Part shown: positions 9,815 to 22,377 of the stretch, piece by piece | How positions within the stretch are numbered: position 1 is the stretch's first letter | Layout of the letters: each line of letters begins with the position of its first letter | Assembly: GCA_023213195.1 (NCBI GenBank) | Contig: CP096135.1 | Location: 3,406,842 to 3,470,841 of the forward strand | Direction of reading: 5' to 3' | DNA length: 64,000 bases | Origin: Sphingobacteriales bacterium JAD_PAG50586_3 | GTDB taxonomy: Bacteria > Bacteroidota > Bacteroidia > CAMBQF01 | The notes under the pieces: model-generated | The model's input: only the letters and a program-made list of their open reading frames with translations | Told to the model about the DNA's origin: nothing | Database searches by the model: none | Program-made: the position numbers and the translations under genes

Positions 9815-11103
9815 ATGGAAATACTTAACCGCACCGAAGCGCCGGTATATAAAACAATTGAGAAAATAGAAATACCCGAACCTAAGGTTTATACCCTTAA
9901 AAACGGGTTGCCGCTATATTATATAAACGATGGTACGCAGGAAGTTATACGTATAGAGCTTTGCTTTAATGCCGGTTATGGGCACGAGAGCCAACGCATG
10001 CAGGCCAACGCATCGTTCAACCTGCTAAACTCGGGCACGGCTACACGCACCTCTATGCAAATTGCCGAAGACTTAGACTATTATGGGTCGTACCTGGAGT
10101 TATCGCCCGAAAAGGAAAACTCTTACATAACCCTGTACAGCCTTAACAAATACCTTAATAATGTATTGCCTGTTTTTGCTGATGTTTTATCAGGAGCCAT
10201 TTACCCCGGTAAAGAGATTGATACCTACAAGGCTAACGCCATTCAAAAACTGAATGTAAACAACCAAAAGGTAAGCAACCGCTCTGCAAAGAAATTTGGG
10301 CAGGTAATGTTTGGCGAGAATAACCCTTTTGGCTACGCCGAAACGGAAGCCGATTTACAAGCCATTACCCCCAAACTGCTACAGGCATTTTATGTCAACT
10401 ATATAAAATCGGGCTCGGTTAGTATTATAGTAGCCGGCAAGGTTGGCCCTGAGCAGTTAGCTGCTATTGATGATTATATTGGCGGGCTGTCTTTTAAAGC
10501 AGAACCTGTGCAATTGGTAAACAGCCTAACCCCTACCCTAAGCCCGGAACTAGTACACAGGGTACACATGGAAGGCACAGTACAATGCGCCATACGTGTA
10601 GGCAAAATGGCGGTTAACAAGCCCCATGCCGATTACTACAAGCACTTAAAATATTAAACACCTTATTGGGAGGCTATTTTGGCTCTCGCCTAATGAGCAA
10701 CATACGCGAAGATAAAGGCTATACGTATGGCATTGGCTCGTGGATAATATCGCGCAAAGACCTTGGCTATTTTGCCATATCTACCGAAGTAGGCGCCGAT
10801 GTTTACCAAGACGCTTTGAGCGAGATATACTACGAGATTGATTTGCTTACTACTGAACTTATAGAAGAAGACGAATTGGAAGTAGTACGCAACTATAAAA
10901 TGGGCAGCCTGCTAAAGGGTTTTGATGGACCCTTCTCCCGCGCCGACAAGTTACGCGGCCTGCTTAATTACGGCTTAGACACCAGCTATTACGATGGGTA
11001 CATTAAAAAGATTTTGACCATTAAACCGGAGGAGTTGAACGATGTTGCCAAGCGTTACTTACAGGCCGGTACTTTTTACGAAGTAGTAGCCGGAAAAATT
11101 TAA
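9815..11103 (+). CDS. M16 family peptidase-like protein, second of a pair, frame-broken
   Basis: The protein has the M16 fold but no HxxEH: the corresponding place reads ELCFNAGYGHESQRMQ, so it is the non-catalytic partner. The C-terminal half is typical (LNTLLGGYFGSRLMSNIRE, GYTYGIGSW). The frame breaks at about 10640-10650, just before ILNTLLGG, probably from a small indel. About 430 residues. Pairing an active and an inactive M16 protein in tandem is the usual bacterial heterodimer layout. An 82-base palindromic element separates it from its partner, so co-transcription would run through two hairpins. Confidence 0.86.
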
Positions 11104-11162
11104 CAGCCCCATACAGAAACACTTTAGCGTTTGATACGTATCAACGCAGACTATCTAACTTT

Positions 11163-13129
11163 ATGAAGCGCATATACCTGCTCTTTACCCTGCTGATAAG
11201 CTTACAGGCCGTTGCACAAGACTGCCCGGAGATTACCAATAAAAAAGCCCTGAAGCTTTACGACCAGGCTATTGAAAAATATAAGTCGAAGGCTACGTAC
11301 CGCGATTTATTGGAGGAGGCTGTAAACGTAGAGCCCGACTTTGCCGTGGCCTACGACTCGCTGGGCCGCTCCTGGTATTATATAAACAAAACCCTAAACT
11401 TTAGTGGCGATAGCTACAAGCGCGCCGAGAAATACTTTAGGCAGGCTGTAGAGGTTTGTCCTGATGTTGACCCCTTTGCCTACTACGTTATAGGCCGCAT
11501 GGATATGTACAACAGTCAGTTTGGCAATGCCGCCGCTAACTTCCGCAAATTCCTGTCGTACGAAAAGCGCAAGGATAAAGAGTTTAAGTTGAATGATAAC
11601 GATTTAGACTCGGCCGAGATATTTTTAAAAGATTGCGACTTTTACGATAACGTATATAAAAAGCCGGTACCGTTTAACCCTACCCCACTGGCAAATGTTA
11701 GCACATCGGTTGACGAGTATTTAGGCTCTTTAACACCCGATAACGAGATAATGTACTTTACCCGCCGCACCATGGAGGCCACCCTTAACAGCTTAACCGG
11801 TCCGGTAGAAAAAGAACGTTTTTGCAAATCGGTAGCGCAGGCTGATGGTAGCTTTGATAAGGGCAAGCCTATGCTACACCCCTTTAACCAACCCGGTAAT
11901 AACGAAGGGGGCCATCGTCAACCATTGATAATAACACCTTGTATTTTACCATTTGCCGAGACGAGGCAGGCTATCGCAACTGTGATATATACTACTCGGT
12001 ATTCAGTAATAACGAGTGGGGCGATATAACCAAACTGGACGGTGTAAACCTACCCGATTATTGGGAGAGCCAACCATCAGTATCATCAGACGGAAATACC
12101 ATTTATTTTGCCAGTGACAGGCCCGGTGGGCAGGGCGGTATGGATATTTATAAGACTGTAAAAGCAGCCGATGGCAAATGGGGTAAGCCTATTAACCTGG
12201 GCCCAACCATTAATACCGATTTGGACGATAAATCGCCGTTTTTCCATACCGATGGGCAAACACTATACTTTTCATCAGAAGGGCACCAAAACTTAGGTGG
12301 TTTTGATATTTTCTTTTCTAAAACAGATAGCACAGGCAAGTTTTTAAAACCTAAAAATATTGGCTACCCTATTAATACCGATAAAGATGACTTAGGCTTT
12401 TTCTGCAGCACCGATGGTAAGACAGGCTACTTTGCCACAGACCGCCAAAAAGGTGTTGGAGGGTACGATATTATGGGCTTTGACCTGTATGCCGCTGCAC
12501 GCCCCGAGAAGGTATTGTTTGTAAAGGGAACGCTGAAAGACGATGCCGGCAAGCCGGTAAAAAACGCAACGGTAGAGATTAAGAATATAGATAACAAGCA
12601 AATAACCAAGGTGCAGGTAGATACTACCACCGGCCGCTATGTTACGGCTGTGGCTTTAAAAAGCGATTATATATTAACGGTGAAACAACCCGGCACGGCC
12701 TTTACATCGCAATATTTTTCTAAAGCCGATACAGCAACGGCCAAACCACGTAAGGTTGATTTAGAAGTAGCACCAATTAAAGCCGGAAAGGCTTATACCT
12801 TGAATAACATAAACTTTGCTACCAACTCGTTTGAGTTGCCCAAACAGTCTAAACTGGTGGTAGATGAGTTTGCCATATTCCTATCAGAAAACCCAACCAT
12901 GAAGGTGGCTATACATGGGCATACGGACGATGTTGGTAACGATGCTGCAAATATGACCTTATCAGACAACAGGGCAAAAGCAGTGTATGATTATTTGGTA
13001 AGCAAAGGCATAGACAGCAGCAGGCTGTCGTTTAAAGGGTTTGGCGAGACCAAGCCACTTGCGCCCAACACTACAGAGCCTAACCGCGCTAAAAACCGCC
13101 GTACGGAGTTTGTTATTGTAGCGAAGTAG
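11163..13129 (+). CDS. PorE-like outer membrane protein: TPR, PD40 propeller, carboxypeptidase-regulatory and OmpA domains
   Basis: Domain order from the N-terminus: signal peptide (LLISLQAVAQ), TPR-like helices (about residues 25-160), WD40/PD40-type propeller repeats (LTPDNEIMYFTRR..., SSDGNTIYFASDRPGGQGGMDIY, TDGQTLYFSSEG...), a carboxypeptidase-regulatory-like domain (VKGTLKDDAGKPVKNATVEI), and a peptidoglycan-binding OmpA domain (HGHTDDVGND..., NRAKNRRTEFVIV). This is the architecture of PorE, a T9SS component, but Bacteroidota carry several paralogues with the same layout, so the exact role is an inference. The frame breaks at about 11905-11922; adding one base gives EGGQSSTIDNNTLYF. 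About 655 residues. Confidence 0.85.
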
Positions 13130-13136
13130 GGATTAG

Positions 13137-13836
13137 ATGTCAGGGGTCAGGGGTCAGCATATTCTATCCATTTTAATATTACTAGTGTTTTCTTGTAATA
13201 CGCCTGAAAATAAGAATAAGCTCTAATATATCTATCCCAGTAATTGATGAAGTTGATTTAATAAAAAAACGACACAGCAATTGCATACTACCACTTGACA
13301 CTACGCAAGTAAATACAGGCTCCTTTACTAAATCTCATTCAGCAGCTTTCGGCTATTATTTTGCTTATCCTGAGAACAGTATTTTTACACAACAAGAAGT
13401 AAATAGTGAGGAAGAAATAGATACTATTAGTTTTAGTATCAGTAATGATAAAGCAGCAAGTTTTATTATTTGGTTGGAGATTTTAGATTTTTCTGATTGC
13501 GGAAAAGATGATACCTCTGACAGTTATATTATAAATGCTGTGGACAAAATTGATACGTTAACCGCAGGAATGATAAGGGAATCTAGGATACCGAAAATTG
13601 GAAAGTTAAGTGTACAGCATGAAAGTAAAGGACGTAATAGCTTCGGATTTTCTACAGCTATAGCCGCAGAAGATAAAAGATATGGTTATGTATATAAGTT
13701 CTTATCTGGCCAAGTCCCAAGGTCCAAAATAGCTATACATTATTTATTTAAGTACGATAAAAAGAAAGAAGCCAAGTACAAGCCAATGGGTATTTACATG
13801 GCTAACTCATTAGACGGCTATCCCGACCAACCGTAG
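13137..13836 (+). CDS. Putative lipoprotein of unknown function, frame-broken
   Basis: An ATG at 13137 starts a lipoprotein signal (ILSILILLVFSCNT). The frame stops at 13230 but continues in another frame as NISIPVIDEVDLIKKRHSNC..., and runs unbroken through ISFSISNDKAASFIIWLEILDFSDCGKDD to the stop at 13836. A single lost or gained base near 13222-13232 explains this. The mature protein would be about 210 residues, with no domain I recognise. It starts eight bases after the PorE-like gene, so it is probably in the same operon. The first codons overlap a TCAGGGGTCAGG tract also seen outside genes, so the true start could be slightly later. Confidence 0.6.
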
Positions 13837-13841
13837 TAAAA

Positions 13842-13880
13842 AAACAAAAATCCCCTCCTGTTTCCAGAAAGGGATTCTTT
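13842..13880 (-). terminator. Terminator of rplS (bidirectional)
   Basis: On the reverse strand AATCCC...GGGGATT arms with an inner CTG/CAG pair are followed by TTTTTGTTTTTTT. It lies between the convergent lipoprotein gene and rplS and could serve both. Confidence 0.75.
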
Positions 13881-13899
13881 AATATTATAAAGCGTAGTA

Positions 13900-14277
13900 C
13901 TATGCTGTAACTGTAGCAACACCAGACATGTTACCCAATTTTTCTTTAATACGTGCTTTTTTACCTTTAAGCTCGCGTAGGTAGAATATACGTGCACGAC
14001 GTACAACACCACGTTTGTTAAGGTCAATTTTATCAATAAACGGAGATTCTGTTGGGAAAATACGCTCAACACCAACACTGCCAGACATTTTACGAACGGT
14101 GAAAGTAGATGTATTGGCTGAACCGCTGCGTTGTAATACTACGCCTTGGAATAACTGGATACGCTCTTTATCGCCCTCTTTAATTTTAAAGTGGACAGTA
14201 ATAGTATCACCGGCTTTAAACTTAGGGAAGTTACGGCCTGTTTTTGCTTGGTTATTTACGAAATCTAAAAGTTCCAT
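13900..14277 (-). CDS. rplS: 50S ribosomal protein L19
   Basis: The 125-residue protein matches bacterial L19 throughout: [33 protein letters not shown], the central [14 protein letters not shown], and [19 protein letters not shown]19 sits at the 30S-50S interface. Intact and of normal length. It is monocistronic here, with a good promoter (14303-14332) and a terminator (13842-13880). Confidence 0.97.
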   Translation of the reverse strand: MELLDFVNNQAKTGRNFPKFKAGDTITVHFKIKEGDKERIQLFQGVVLQRSGSANTSTFTVRKMSGSVGVERIFPTESPFIDKIDLNKRGVVRRARIFYLRELKGKKARIKEKLGNMSGVATVTA

Positions 14278-14302
14278 TGTGGGTGTTTTTTAAAACGGAC
14301 TG

Positions 14303-14332
14303 CAAAAGTACAAAGTTATTTGTAATATCAAA
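14303..14332 (-). promoter_or_regulatory. Promoter of rplS
   Basis: On the reverse strand TTTG (14329-14332) and TACTTTTG (14303-14310) are separated by 18 bases, close to the Bacteroidota consensus TTTG-N19-21-TAnnTTTG. The -7 box ends 25 bases before the ATG. Confidence 0.7.
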
Positions 14333-14435
14333 CAGTTTAGTCAAATTTATTTGCATTTACCTGCAACAGCATCAAAGGTAGGTAATATTAGCTAATGCCT
14401 TGCTTACCATTTGCCATACCTAGTATATTTGCGCC

Positions 14436-16554
14436 GTGAGCTACGACAAGCTAAAAAGCCCATAGAGTATTTAAAAGGTGTTGGCCCACAGCGGGGTGAT
14501 GCCCTGAAAAAGCATTTGGATATTTTTTGCTACCATGATTTGCTTACCTACTACCCTTTTAGGTATGTAGACCGGTCTAAATTTTATAAGATACGGGAGA
14601 TTGTGCCCGATATGCCCTTTGTGCAAATGATAGGGCGCTTAACTAGTATTGAGGTGGTTGGGCAAAAAAAGACCCAACGGCTGGTGGCTAAGTTTACCGA
14701 TGGTGACGAAACCATAGACCTTGTTTGGTTTAAAGGTGTTACATGGGTAAAGAAAAGCCTTGCCATAGGGCCTGAGTATATTGTATATGGCAGGCCAACA
14801 GAATATAACCAGCGGGTGAATATTGCCCACCCCGAGGTTGAACTTAACATACCCGCCAACCGGACACTTAACACGGCTTTGCAACCGGTCTACAATAGTT
14901 CTGAGGTGCTAAAGAGCCGCGGGCTTGATACCAAAGGCATATTAAAACTACAGCAAACGGCATTAGAAGAGTTAAGGGGCAGCATACCCGAAAATCTGCC
15001 TGCAGATGTTATTAAAGATGCACGGTTACTATCGCACGATACGGCATTAGAGGCTATCCACTTTCCGCCCAGTGTTGATATGTTGGAAAAGGCTAAGCAT
15101 AGGCTAAAGTTTGAAGAGCTGTTTTTTAATCAGCTTAAACTGTTAAAAGCAAAGAGCTATAATAAGAAGCATTACGAGGGCTTTGTGTTTGAAAAGGTTG
15201 GTGAACACTTTAACACCTTTTTTAAAGAATACCTGCCCTTTGAACTTACCGGTGCCCAAAAGCGGGTGATGAAAGAGATTAGGGCTGATGTAGGCAGTCG
15301 CCGGCAAATGAACCGCCTACTGCAAGGCGATGTAGGCAGCGGGAAAACCCTGGTGGCTTTGCTAACCATGCTTATAGCTATTGACAATGGCTATCAAACC
15401 TGCCTGATGGCTCCTACCGAGATTTTGGCCAACCAGCATTACCAAACCCTGCAAGGTATGTTGAAAGACATGGGCCTGAACGTGGCATTGCTAACAGGGT
15501 CTACCAAAAAGGCAAACCGCGATGCTATACATAATGCGCTGGAAGACGGTAGCTTACACATCCTTATCGGTACGCATGCGTTAATAGAAGACAAGGTTCA
15601 GTTTAAAAACCTGGGCATGGTGGTTATAGATGAGCAGCACCGTTTTGGGGTGCAGCAACGGGCCCGCCTGTGGAAGAAAAACAACCGGCCTCCGCATATA
15701 CTCATCATGTCGGCTACGCCTATACCGCGCACCTTGGCTATGACACTGTATGGCGATTTGGACGTATCAATTATAGACGAGTTGCCGCCGGGGCGAAAAG
15801 CCATTAGCACAGCCCATAGGTTTGAGAGTTCGCGCATATCAGTGTTTGGTTTTATAAGGGAACAAATAGCGCTTGGGGCGGCAGGTATATATTGTATACC
15901 CATTGATTGAAGAATCGGAAAAAAGCGACCTTAAAAACCTGTATGAGGGGTACGATGTTATCTGTCGCGAATTTCCTCGGCCCAACTACCATGTAAGTAT
16001 TGTGCATGGAAAACAAAAGCCGGCAGAGAAAGATGCTGAGATGCAACGCTTTGTAAGAGGAGAAACCCAAATAATGGTGGCTACTACGGTTATAGAGGTG
16101 GGAGTAAATGTGCCCAACGCTTCGGTAATGGTAATTGAAAACTCGGAGCGTTTTGGCCTTTCGCAATTACACCAGCTACGTGGCAGGGTGGGTCGCGGGG
16201 CCGACCAATCGTACTGTATACTAATGACCGATTATAAACTATCGGCCGATGCAAGGGTAAGGATAGACACCATGGTGAGGACAACCGATGGCTTTGAAAT
16301 AGCCGAAGTAGACCTGAAATTGCGTGGCCCGGGAGACATGTCTGGCACCCGCCAAAGCGGAGCCGAAGACTTTAAGTTGGTAAATTTGGTGGAAGACCAG
16401 AAAATACTTAGCTACGTTCGGAATATAATTATTCAATTACTTGAAAAAGAGCAGATTGACACCCACCCAAATTACAGAATGCTGAATGAATATGCAGCCT
16501 TTTGTGGAAGAAGTTCGGGGGTATGGAGCCGTATATCTTAAACAACCTTATTAG
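14436..16554 (+). CDS. recG: ATP-dependent DNA helicase RecG, frame-broken
   Basis: RecG remodels stalled replication forks. Visible are the N-terminal wedge (SPIEYLKGVGPQRGDALKKHL, PFRYVD), the helicase Walker A GDVGSGKT, the DEQH box (VVIDEQHRFGVQQR), motif III SATPIPRTLAMTLYGDLD and motif VI QLRGRVGRGA. I start at GTG 14436, because it opens as MSYDKLKSPIEYLKG, the family start, once one missing C at about 14458-14461 is restored. Two more breaks are an extra G in 15875-15878 and an extra T at 16500-16503. Restoring the last one extends the C-terminus to VEEVRGYGAVYLKQPY and the TAG at 16552-16554. About 706 residues. Confidence 0.93.
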
Positions 16555-16739
16555 GATGTTAGAAAGAAGGTAAAATTGGTTTTGAAAAGTCAGAACTATT
16601 TAACATATTTGTACAATTACGTTTCTGACTATATGAGTATTTCTGTTACAACTTTAAACAAATAATAGCGCAGCCTATTGAGGACACCTCTACCTATTTA
16701 ACAGAAAATAACACACCTAACAACTCTTAAGCAGTTAAA

Positions 16740-19700
16740 ATGAAGCATTTTACCAAACTGTTTGCTGTATTTTTATTTACAGCTATTTCCTATTCTATTT
16801 CAGCCCAAACAGTGTACAAATCTTACCACGATGGGCAGGCGTACATTAAAATTTACAACCATTACCCTTTAGACAAAGTATCGTCTGATGAAGTGTTGGT
16901 AAGCAATGTGCCTTTTTTAGCAAAAATGGCTGCCAAGTATGGCATTACTAAAGTAAGAAGGCCATTTTACAGGTCGCGCTCGCTAGAAATGCGCCAGGTT
17001 TACCATGTTTACTTTGCCAACCATGCATTGATTAATGACCTTATGCGCGAGGCCAAATCGGATGCTACGGTTGAGTATGCCGAAAGGGTGCCAATTTTAA
17101 AAACTACCCTTACGCCAAACGATTTAGGTACTAACAGTTGGAGCAACGGTAACTGGGCATTATTCCGTGTAAATGCGCAAACTGCATGGGACATTACCAC
17201 AGGCAGCACTACTAATACCCAAGTGGCTATAGTAGATAACGCGGTGCAAATAACCCACACCGATTTGCAAGCTAATATTTACATAAACCCCGGTGAGATT
17301 GCCAACAACAATATTGATGATGATGGTAACGGTTATATTGACGATGTTAATGGTTGGGATACCGGCGATAACGATAATAACCCAATGCCGCCAAACACAT
17401 CGTACGACCATGGCACACATTGCGCCGGTATTACGGGTGCTGTAAGCAATAATGGAACAGGCATAGCATCTATAGGCTATAGCATAAAAATAATACCTGT
17501 TAAAGCTACAGGTAATGCTGATGGAGCCAACTCTGTAAGCGCGGGTTACGAAGGTGTAGATTACGCAATATCAGCCGGAGCCGATGTTATTAGCATGTCG
17601 TGGGGCGGCGGCGGAAGCAGCCAAACAGCCCAAAACCTTTTTAACTTTGCCAATACTCAAGGCATTTTGTGTATTGCCGCAGCCGGTAATGATGATACAG
17701 AACAAGTTTTTTATCCTGCAGGCTACACCAATGTTATGAGTGTAGCATCTACCGGTAATGGTGGCTCTAACGACCAAAAATCGAGCTTCTCAAACTACGG
17801 AACATGGATAGATATATCGGCCCCAGGTGCTAACATACGCAGTACGGTGCCAACCAATGCGTATGCTGTACTAAGCGGTACATCTATGGCTTGCCCATTG
17901 GTTGCAGGCTTGGCAGGACTAATACACTCTATTAACCCTAACATGACCCCTGCCCAAATAGAAAACTGTATAGAAAGCACAGCTACAAATATTAACAGCT
18001 CTAATGCCAACTATATTGGAAAATTGGGTGCAGGCCGTATTGATGCCAGATTAGCGGTAGAATGTGCATTAGCCACAGTAAACCCTTACGATGCATCTAT
18101 TTTAAGCGTTAACTCACCTACCGGCGCTGCCTGTGTAACTACATTTACCCCACAGGTAACCCTTAGAAATACCGGTTTAAATACCCTTACCGCAGTAACC
18201 ATAGGTTGGCAGGTAGATGGTGGCACCGTAACTAACTTTAACTGGACAGGCAGCCTTGCAGCACAAGCACAAGTAAACGTTACCCTACCTAACATTACCG
18301 TAGCGCTAAGGCAACCATACCTACACAGCCACTAGTGCTGCTACCGTAAATGGTAACCAAAACGATGGTAATGCAACCAATAATAGCGCAACAAGTGCAT
18401 TTAGCGCCCTAAGTTCTACCGGGCAGGTATTGCCATTTTTTGATGATTTTGAATCGGGAACATTTGCAACCAAAGGCTGGTCTCTTGTAAACCCCGATGC
18501 ATCTACCACCTGGAGTATTGTTACAACGGCAGGCCAGCAGGCAGGCACCAAATCAGCAACAATGGATTTCTTTAACTATGCCACTACCGGAGAGCGCGAT
18601 GGTATAGTTACCCCAACATTAAACCTTCAGGGCTTATCATCAGCAACACTATCTTTTGAATATGCTTATAAGCGCTTTAACAGCAACGGCACACCGCGCC
18701 CAACAGACTCGTTAGTTGTATTAGTGTCTACAAACTGTGGCGCTACTTACCCTTTCCGCATTTTTGTAGGTGGAGAAAACGGCCAAGGTAATTTTGCTAC
18801 AGCGGCCTCATCAGGTACAGCATTTACCCCTGCAGTAACAGACGATTGGTGCTTTGGCGCCGCCCCGGGTGTTTCTGTTTGTCCAAGCATTTCTTTAGCC
18901 CAGTTCTTAGGCCAATCAATACGCATTAAGTTTGAAAGCTGGAATAACTACGGCAATAACCTGTTTATTGATGATGTAAATATTACCGGAGTATCGGCTA
19001 TACAGCCCCCTACCCCATCGTTCACCGCTAGTACAACTACTATATGTGCGGGCCAAAGCATCACCTTTAACAGCACTACTACAGGCAACCCAACATCTAT
19101 TCAATGGACTTTCCCCGGCGGCAGCTCAGGAACATCAACCCAAGCAAGCCAAGCGGTTACCTTTGCTAACCCCGGCACATACACAATTACCCTTGCCGCT
19201 ACTAACCAGGGTGGTACTAACACATCAACACAAACCATTACGGTTAACGCCATACCTAGCATAACTGTTACCCCTGCTACCGCGGCTATTTGCGCAGGCA
19301 GCAGCGTAGTATTAACAGCAGCGGGTGCATCAACCTACACATGGTCGCCCGGTACAGGCCTAAGCGGCACTACAGGCGCAACGGTAACCGCTAACCCAAC
19401 CCAAACACGTACTTATACTATTACTGGCACTGCAAATGGTTGCACCGGTACTACTACCAAAGTAGTAACCGTTACCCCAATACCGGTAGTTGCTGTTACG
19501 CCTGCCAACACTGCAATATGTGCAGGTGGTAGTGTAGCATTAACTGCTACAGGCGGCACAACCTACACATGGTCTCCGGCTACGGGCCTAAGCAGCACTA
19601 CAGGTGCTACCGTAACAGCCAGCCCAACAAGCACGCAAACGTATACTATTACCGGCACAACGAGCGGTTGCAGCGGTACTACTACTAAAACGGTTACCGT

Positions 19701-20865
19701 TACACCTTTACCAGCGCTTACGGCAACTGCTACCGACAACTCTTTGTGTGCAGGCGAAAGCACTACACTTAACGTAACCGGCGGCGGTACTTACACTTGG
19801 ACAGGCAATGGCTTAAACCAATCGTCTGGTGCTAGTGTTGGCGCTACCCCTACCCAAACTACTACATACAACGTATCGTCTAGCGTTAGCGGTTGTACAG
19901 GCACTGCTACAGTGCAGGTTAGTGTTAACCAGTTACCTACTGTAGGTGTTAGCTCTTCGGCAAACAACCTTTGCTCAGGCTCGCCTGCTACGTTAACTGC
20001 CACCGGCGGTGTTAGCTATGTTTGGAATGGTGGCACTACCAGCGGCCAAACTACTAACCCTATAACCATTAACCCTACCCAAACAACGGTTTATACTGTT
20101 ACGGGTACTGATGGTAACGGATGCACCGATACTGAAACAATTACCGTTAACGTAAGTGGAACAGCCCCTTCGCTAAGCGCAGAGTCTAACAAAGACACTA
20201 TTTGTGCGGGAACTACTATTACTCTTAACGCAGCAGGTGCTACAACCTACGCTTGGACGGGTGATGGATTAAACAGCCAAAGCGGCGATGAAGTTACTGC
20301 CAGCCCAACACAAACTACTACGTTTGTTGTAGCTAGTAACGATGGTGGTTGCAACTCTACTGCACAGGTTACTGTTGTTGTTAATACACCACCGGCAACG
20401 CCATCTATCTCTATTAATAATAGCATGCTTATTTCATCGCCAGCCACTTACTACCAATGGTATTTAAACGGGCAGGTAATTGTAGGTGCTACCAATAAGG
20501 CATATACCCCAACACAAGATGGAAACTATGCTGTAGAGATTACCGATGCTAACGGTTGTACTTCAATGTCTAACCCATTCCCATACACTACTGCGGTTAA
20601 TGAGGCTGCTTTTGGTGGCAAGGTTACTATTTACCCTAACCCTGCGGTTAACGAAGCCTTTATTGACATTACCATGAATAAACCATCGGCTATAAGCATT
20701 CGCTTGTTTAATTCTGTAGGCCAAAACCTTGGTGGCTTGCAAAGTGTTGAAAGCCTTGGCGGACGTTTTGCATTACCTGTAAACGGTTTACCTGCGGGTA
20801 TTTATATGGTAGAGATTAATGCTAACGGCAAGCAGTTGGTTAAAAAGCTGGTGCTTACTAAATAA
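16740..20865 (+). CDS. Secreted subtilisin-like S8 protease with Ig/PKD-like repeats and T9SS sorting domain, frame-broken
   Basis: About 1375 residues. A signal peptide (FLFTAISYSISAQ) is followed by a subtilase domain with Asp166 (AIVDNAVQ), His224 (HGTHCAG) and Ser382 (GTSMACP). Then come a CARDB-like segment, a jelly-roll-like region (FFDDFESGTFATKGWSL), a PKD domain (IQWTFPGGSSGTSTQ) and about five Ig-like repeats with the pattern ICAGSSVVLTA...YTWSP. It ends with a type A sorting domain (VTIYPNPAVNEAF to LVKKLVLTK) that sends it through T9SS. The frame breaks at 18304-18312, where the text reads GCGCTAAGGCAAC and the family expects Pro-Gly-Asn (CCAGGCAAC). A strong terminator follows. 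Confidence 0.93.
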
Positions 20866-20891
20866 TATTAGTTGATTGAAATAGAGGATGA

Positions 20892-20919
20892 GGGTTGCCG
20901 GACAGGCAGCCCTTTTTCT
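20892..20919 (+). terminator. Terminator after the subtilase gene
   Basis: GGGTTGCC pairs with GGCAGCCC (one G-T pair) around a five-base loop, followed by TTTTTCTTT. Confidence 0.75.
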
Positions 20920-20924
20920 TTGTG

Positions 20925-21200
20925 GCCTCACTCCTAACCCCTCTCCAAAGGAGAGGGGGATTATTCGCCGTTTATTATTACTATTGACATATAGCACCTC
21001 TGGTGCTATCTTCTTGATAATGGCTTTTTTACTTTTTGCTTGTACAAAAAGTAATCAAAAAATACACCACGCACACCAACCTTCATTTCGCCATGCACTA
21101 CGTGCGCCACCCGCACAATCAGCCGAAATTTCAGGTTCTTCCCGCCTGAGGCGGGAGACATCCCCGCACTTTTAATCCAAGAATACTTAATTACGGTTGA
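20925..21200. repeat. Cluster of intergenic repeats, including a TTACTTTTTG hairpin
   Basis: This gap holds a CCTCTCC/GGAGAGG palindrome (20935-20960), a TAGCACCTC/TGGTGCTA hairpin (20994-21010), and a perfect 10-bp hairpin TTACTTTTTG / CAAAAAGTAA with loop CTTGTA (21029-21054). After that come gene-like but non-coding repeat text and a CCCGCCTGAGGCGGG palindrome near 21140. I see no gene in it. Confidence 0.75.
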
Positions 21201-21234
21201 TAGGTTATTTAGGCCTCCGGTGTAATTTTTAAGA

Positions 21235-22374
21235 CTAAAACTCTTCAATAATTAGAGCGGCTGCTTGTTTGCCGGTTAGGCTGCCAATGGCTACGCCCAT
21301 GCCGCCGCAGCGCACTGCCAGCACTAAGCCTTGGGCTTTTCGCTCTGTTATGTAGCTTTTTTTAGTACCCATGGCCATAAAGCCTGACCACCGTTGGTCT
21401 ACCTCTACTGTTGTGTAAGGGGCAATAATGGTAGAAAGCATCTCATCTAAGCGCTGTTGCACCAAATCGGTTAAGCCATCGGCAAAGGTTTCTTCGGCTT
21501 TAAAATTGAGGTTGCGGCCGCCCCCAAAGAGTATGCGGCTGCCTACGTTGCGAAAATAGTAATACCCCATATCGGCATGGAAAGCACCTTTAAGTTTTAA
21601 CCCATCTACAGGCTTGGTTATTAGTACCTGCGCACGGGCGGGTTTAATATCAATACCGGGAAATAGCTTAGCAGCAAAGGCATTGTTGGCTATTATTACT
21701 TTTGATGCTGTAAAGCTTACCTGCTTATTATCGCCAATTATAGTATAGCCATTACCTGTTTCTTCTACCCTATCAACAGTAAACCCATTAAAGCAAACCA
21801 CACCTAGCGACTGTGCCAAGCTTAGCAGGTTTTTCATCATAAGGCCTGTATCAATCTGCCCCTCGGCGGTATTGAGTATAAGGTGCGATGTGTTGCCTAA
21901 GCCGTTTTTGGCAATGTCACCATCGGCGGGAATATACACATCTGGCTTGCCAATAATGTCTTTTACTAAGCTATTAAGGTATGGAAGCTTATCAGCGCAT
22001 TGGTTATATAAATCAATATCAGCATTGCCAAATACCTCGTAGTTGCCTAAAGGTTCGTAGCCAATGTTATCATCGCCCAATAAAGAACGGAGTTCTAACA
22101 GGCCTTTCCAACGGCGTTCTATAAGTTGCTGAACCTCCTCTTCGGTATGCGATTGTAAATCGTCTAACAATTCAGATGGGCTGCCAAAGCAAGAAAAGCC
22201 CGCGTTTTTAGTGCTTCCGCCCCAAGGCAAAAAGCCACGCTCGAGTATTACAACGTTTAACTTAGAATTGTATTTTTTAAGATTGATAGCTGCCGTGAGG
22301 CCCACAATGCCACTACCGACAATAGCTACATCGATTTTAGAAAAGAATGTATTGCGTTCCCAAAAGCTTAGCAA
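21235..22374 (-). CDS. FAD-dependent oxidoreductase (DAO family)
   Basis: The 379-residue protein has the N-terminal dinucleotide motif VAIVGSGIVGLTAAINLKK, a DAO-type fold with WGGSTKNAGFSCFGSPSE near the flavin, and a C-terminal GGMGVAIGSLTGKQAA segment typical of glycine oxidase/D-amino acid oxidase-like enzymes. It probably oxidises an amine or amino acid in the cytoplasm, but the substrate cannot be read from sequence. Intact frame. It starts three bases after the stop of the next upstream gene (22378) and heads the end of a three-gene run (22950-22378-21235). Confidence 0.85.
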   Translation of the reverse strand: MLSFWERNTFFSKIDVAIVGSGIVGLTAAINLKKYNSKLNVVILERGFLPWGGSTKNAGFSCFGSPSELLDDLQSHTEEEVQQLIERRWKGLLELRSLLGDDNIGYEPLGNYEVFGNADIDLYNQCADKLPYLNSLVKDIIGKPDVYIPADGDIAKNGLGNTSHLILNTAEGQIDTGLMMKNLLSLAQSLGVVCFNGFTVDRVEETGNGYTIIGDNKQVSFTASKVIIANNAFAAKLFPGIDIKPARAQVLITKPVDGLKLKGAFHADMGYYYFRNVGSRILFGGGRNLNFKAEETFADGLTDLVQQRLDEMLSTIIAPYTTVEVDQRWSGFMAMGTKKSYITERKAQGLVLAVRCGGMGVAIGSLTGKQAAALIIEEF

Positions 22375-22377
22375 AGC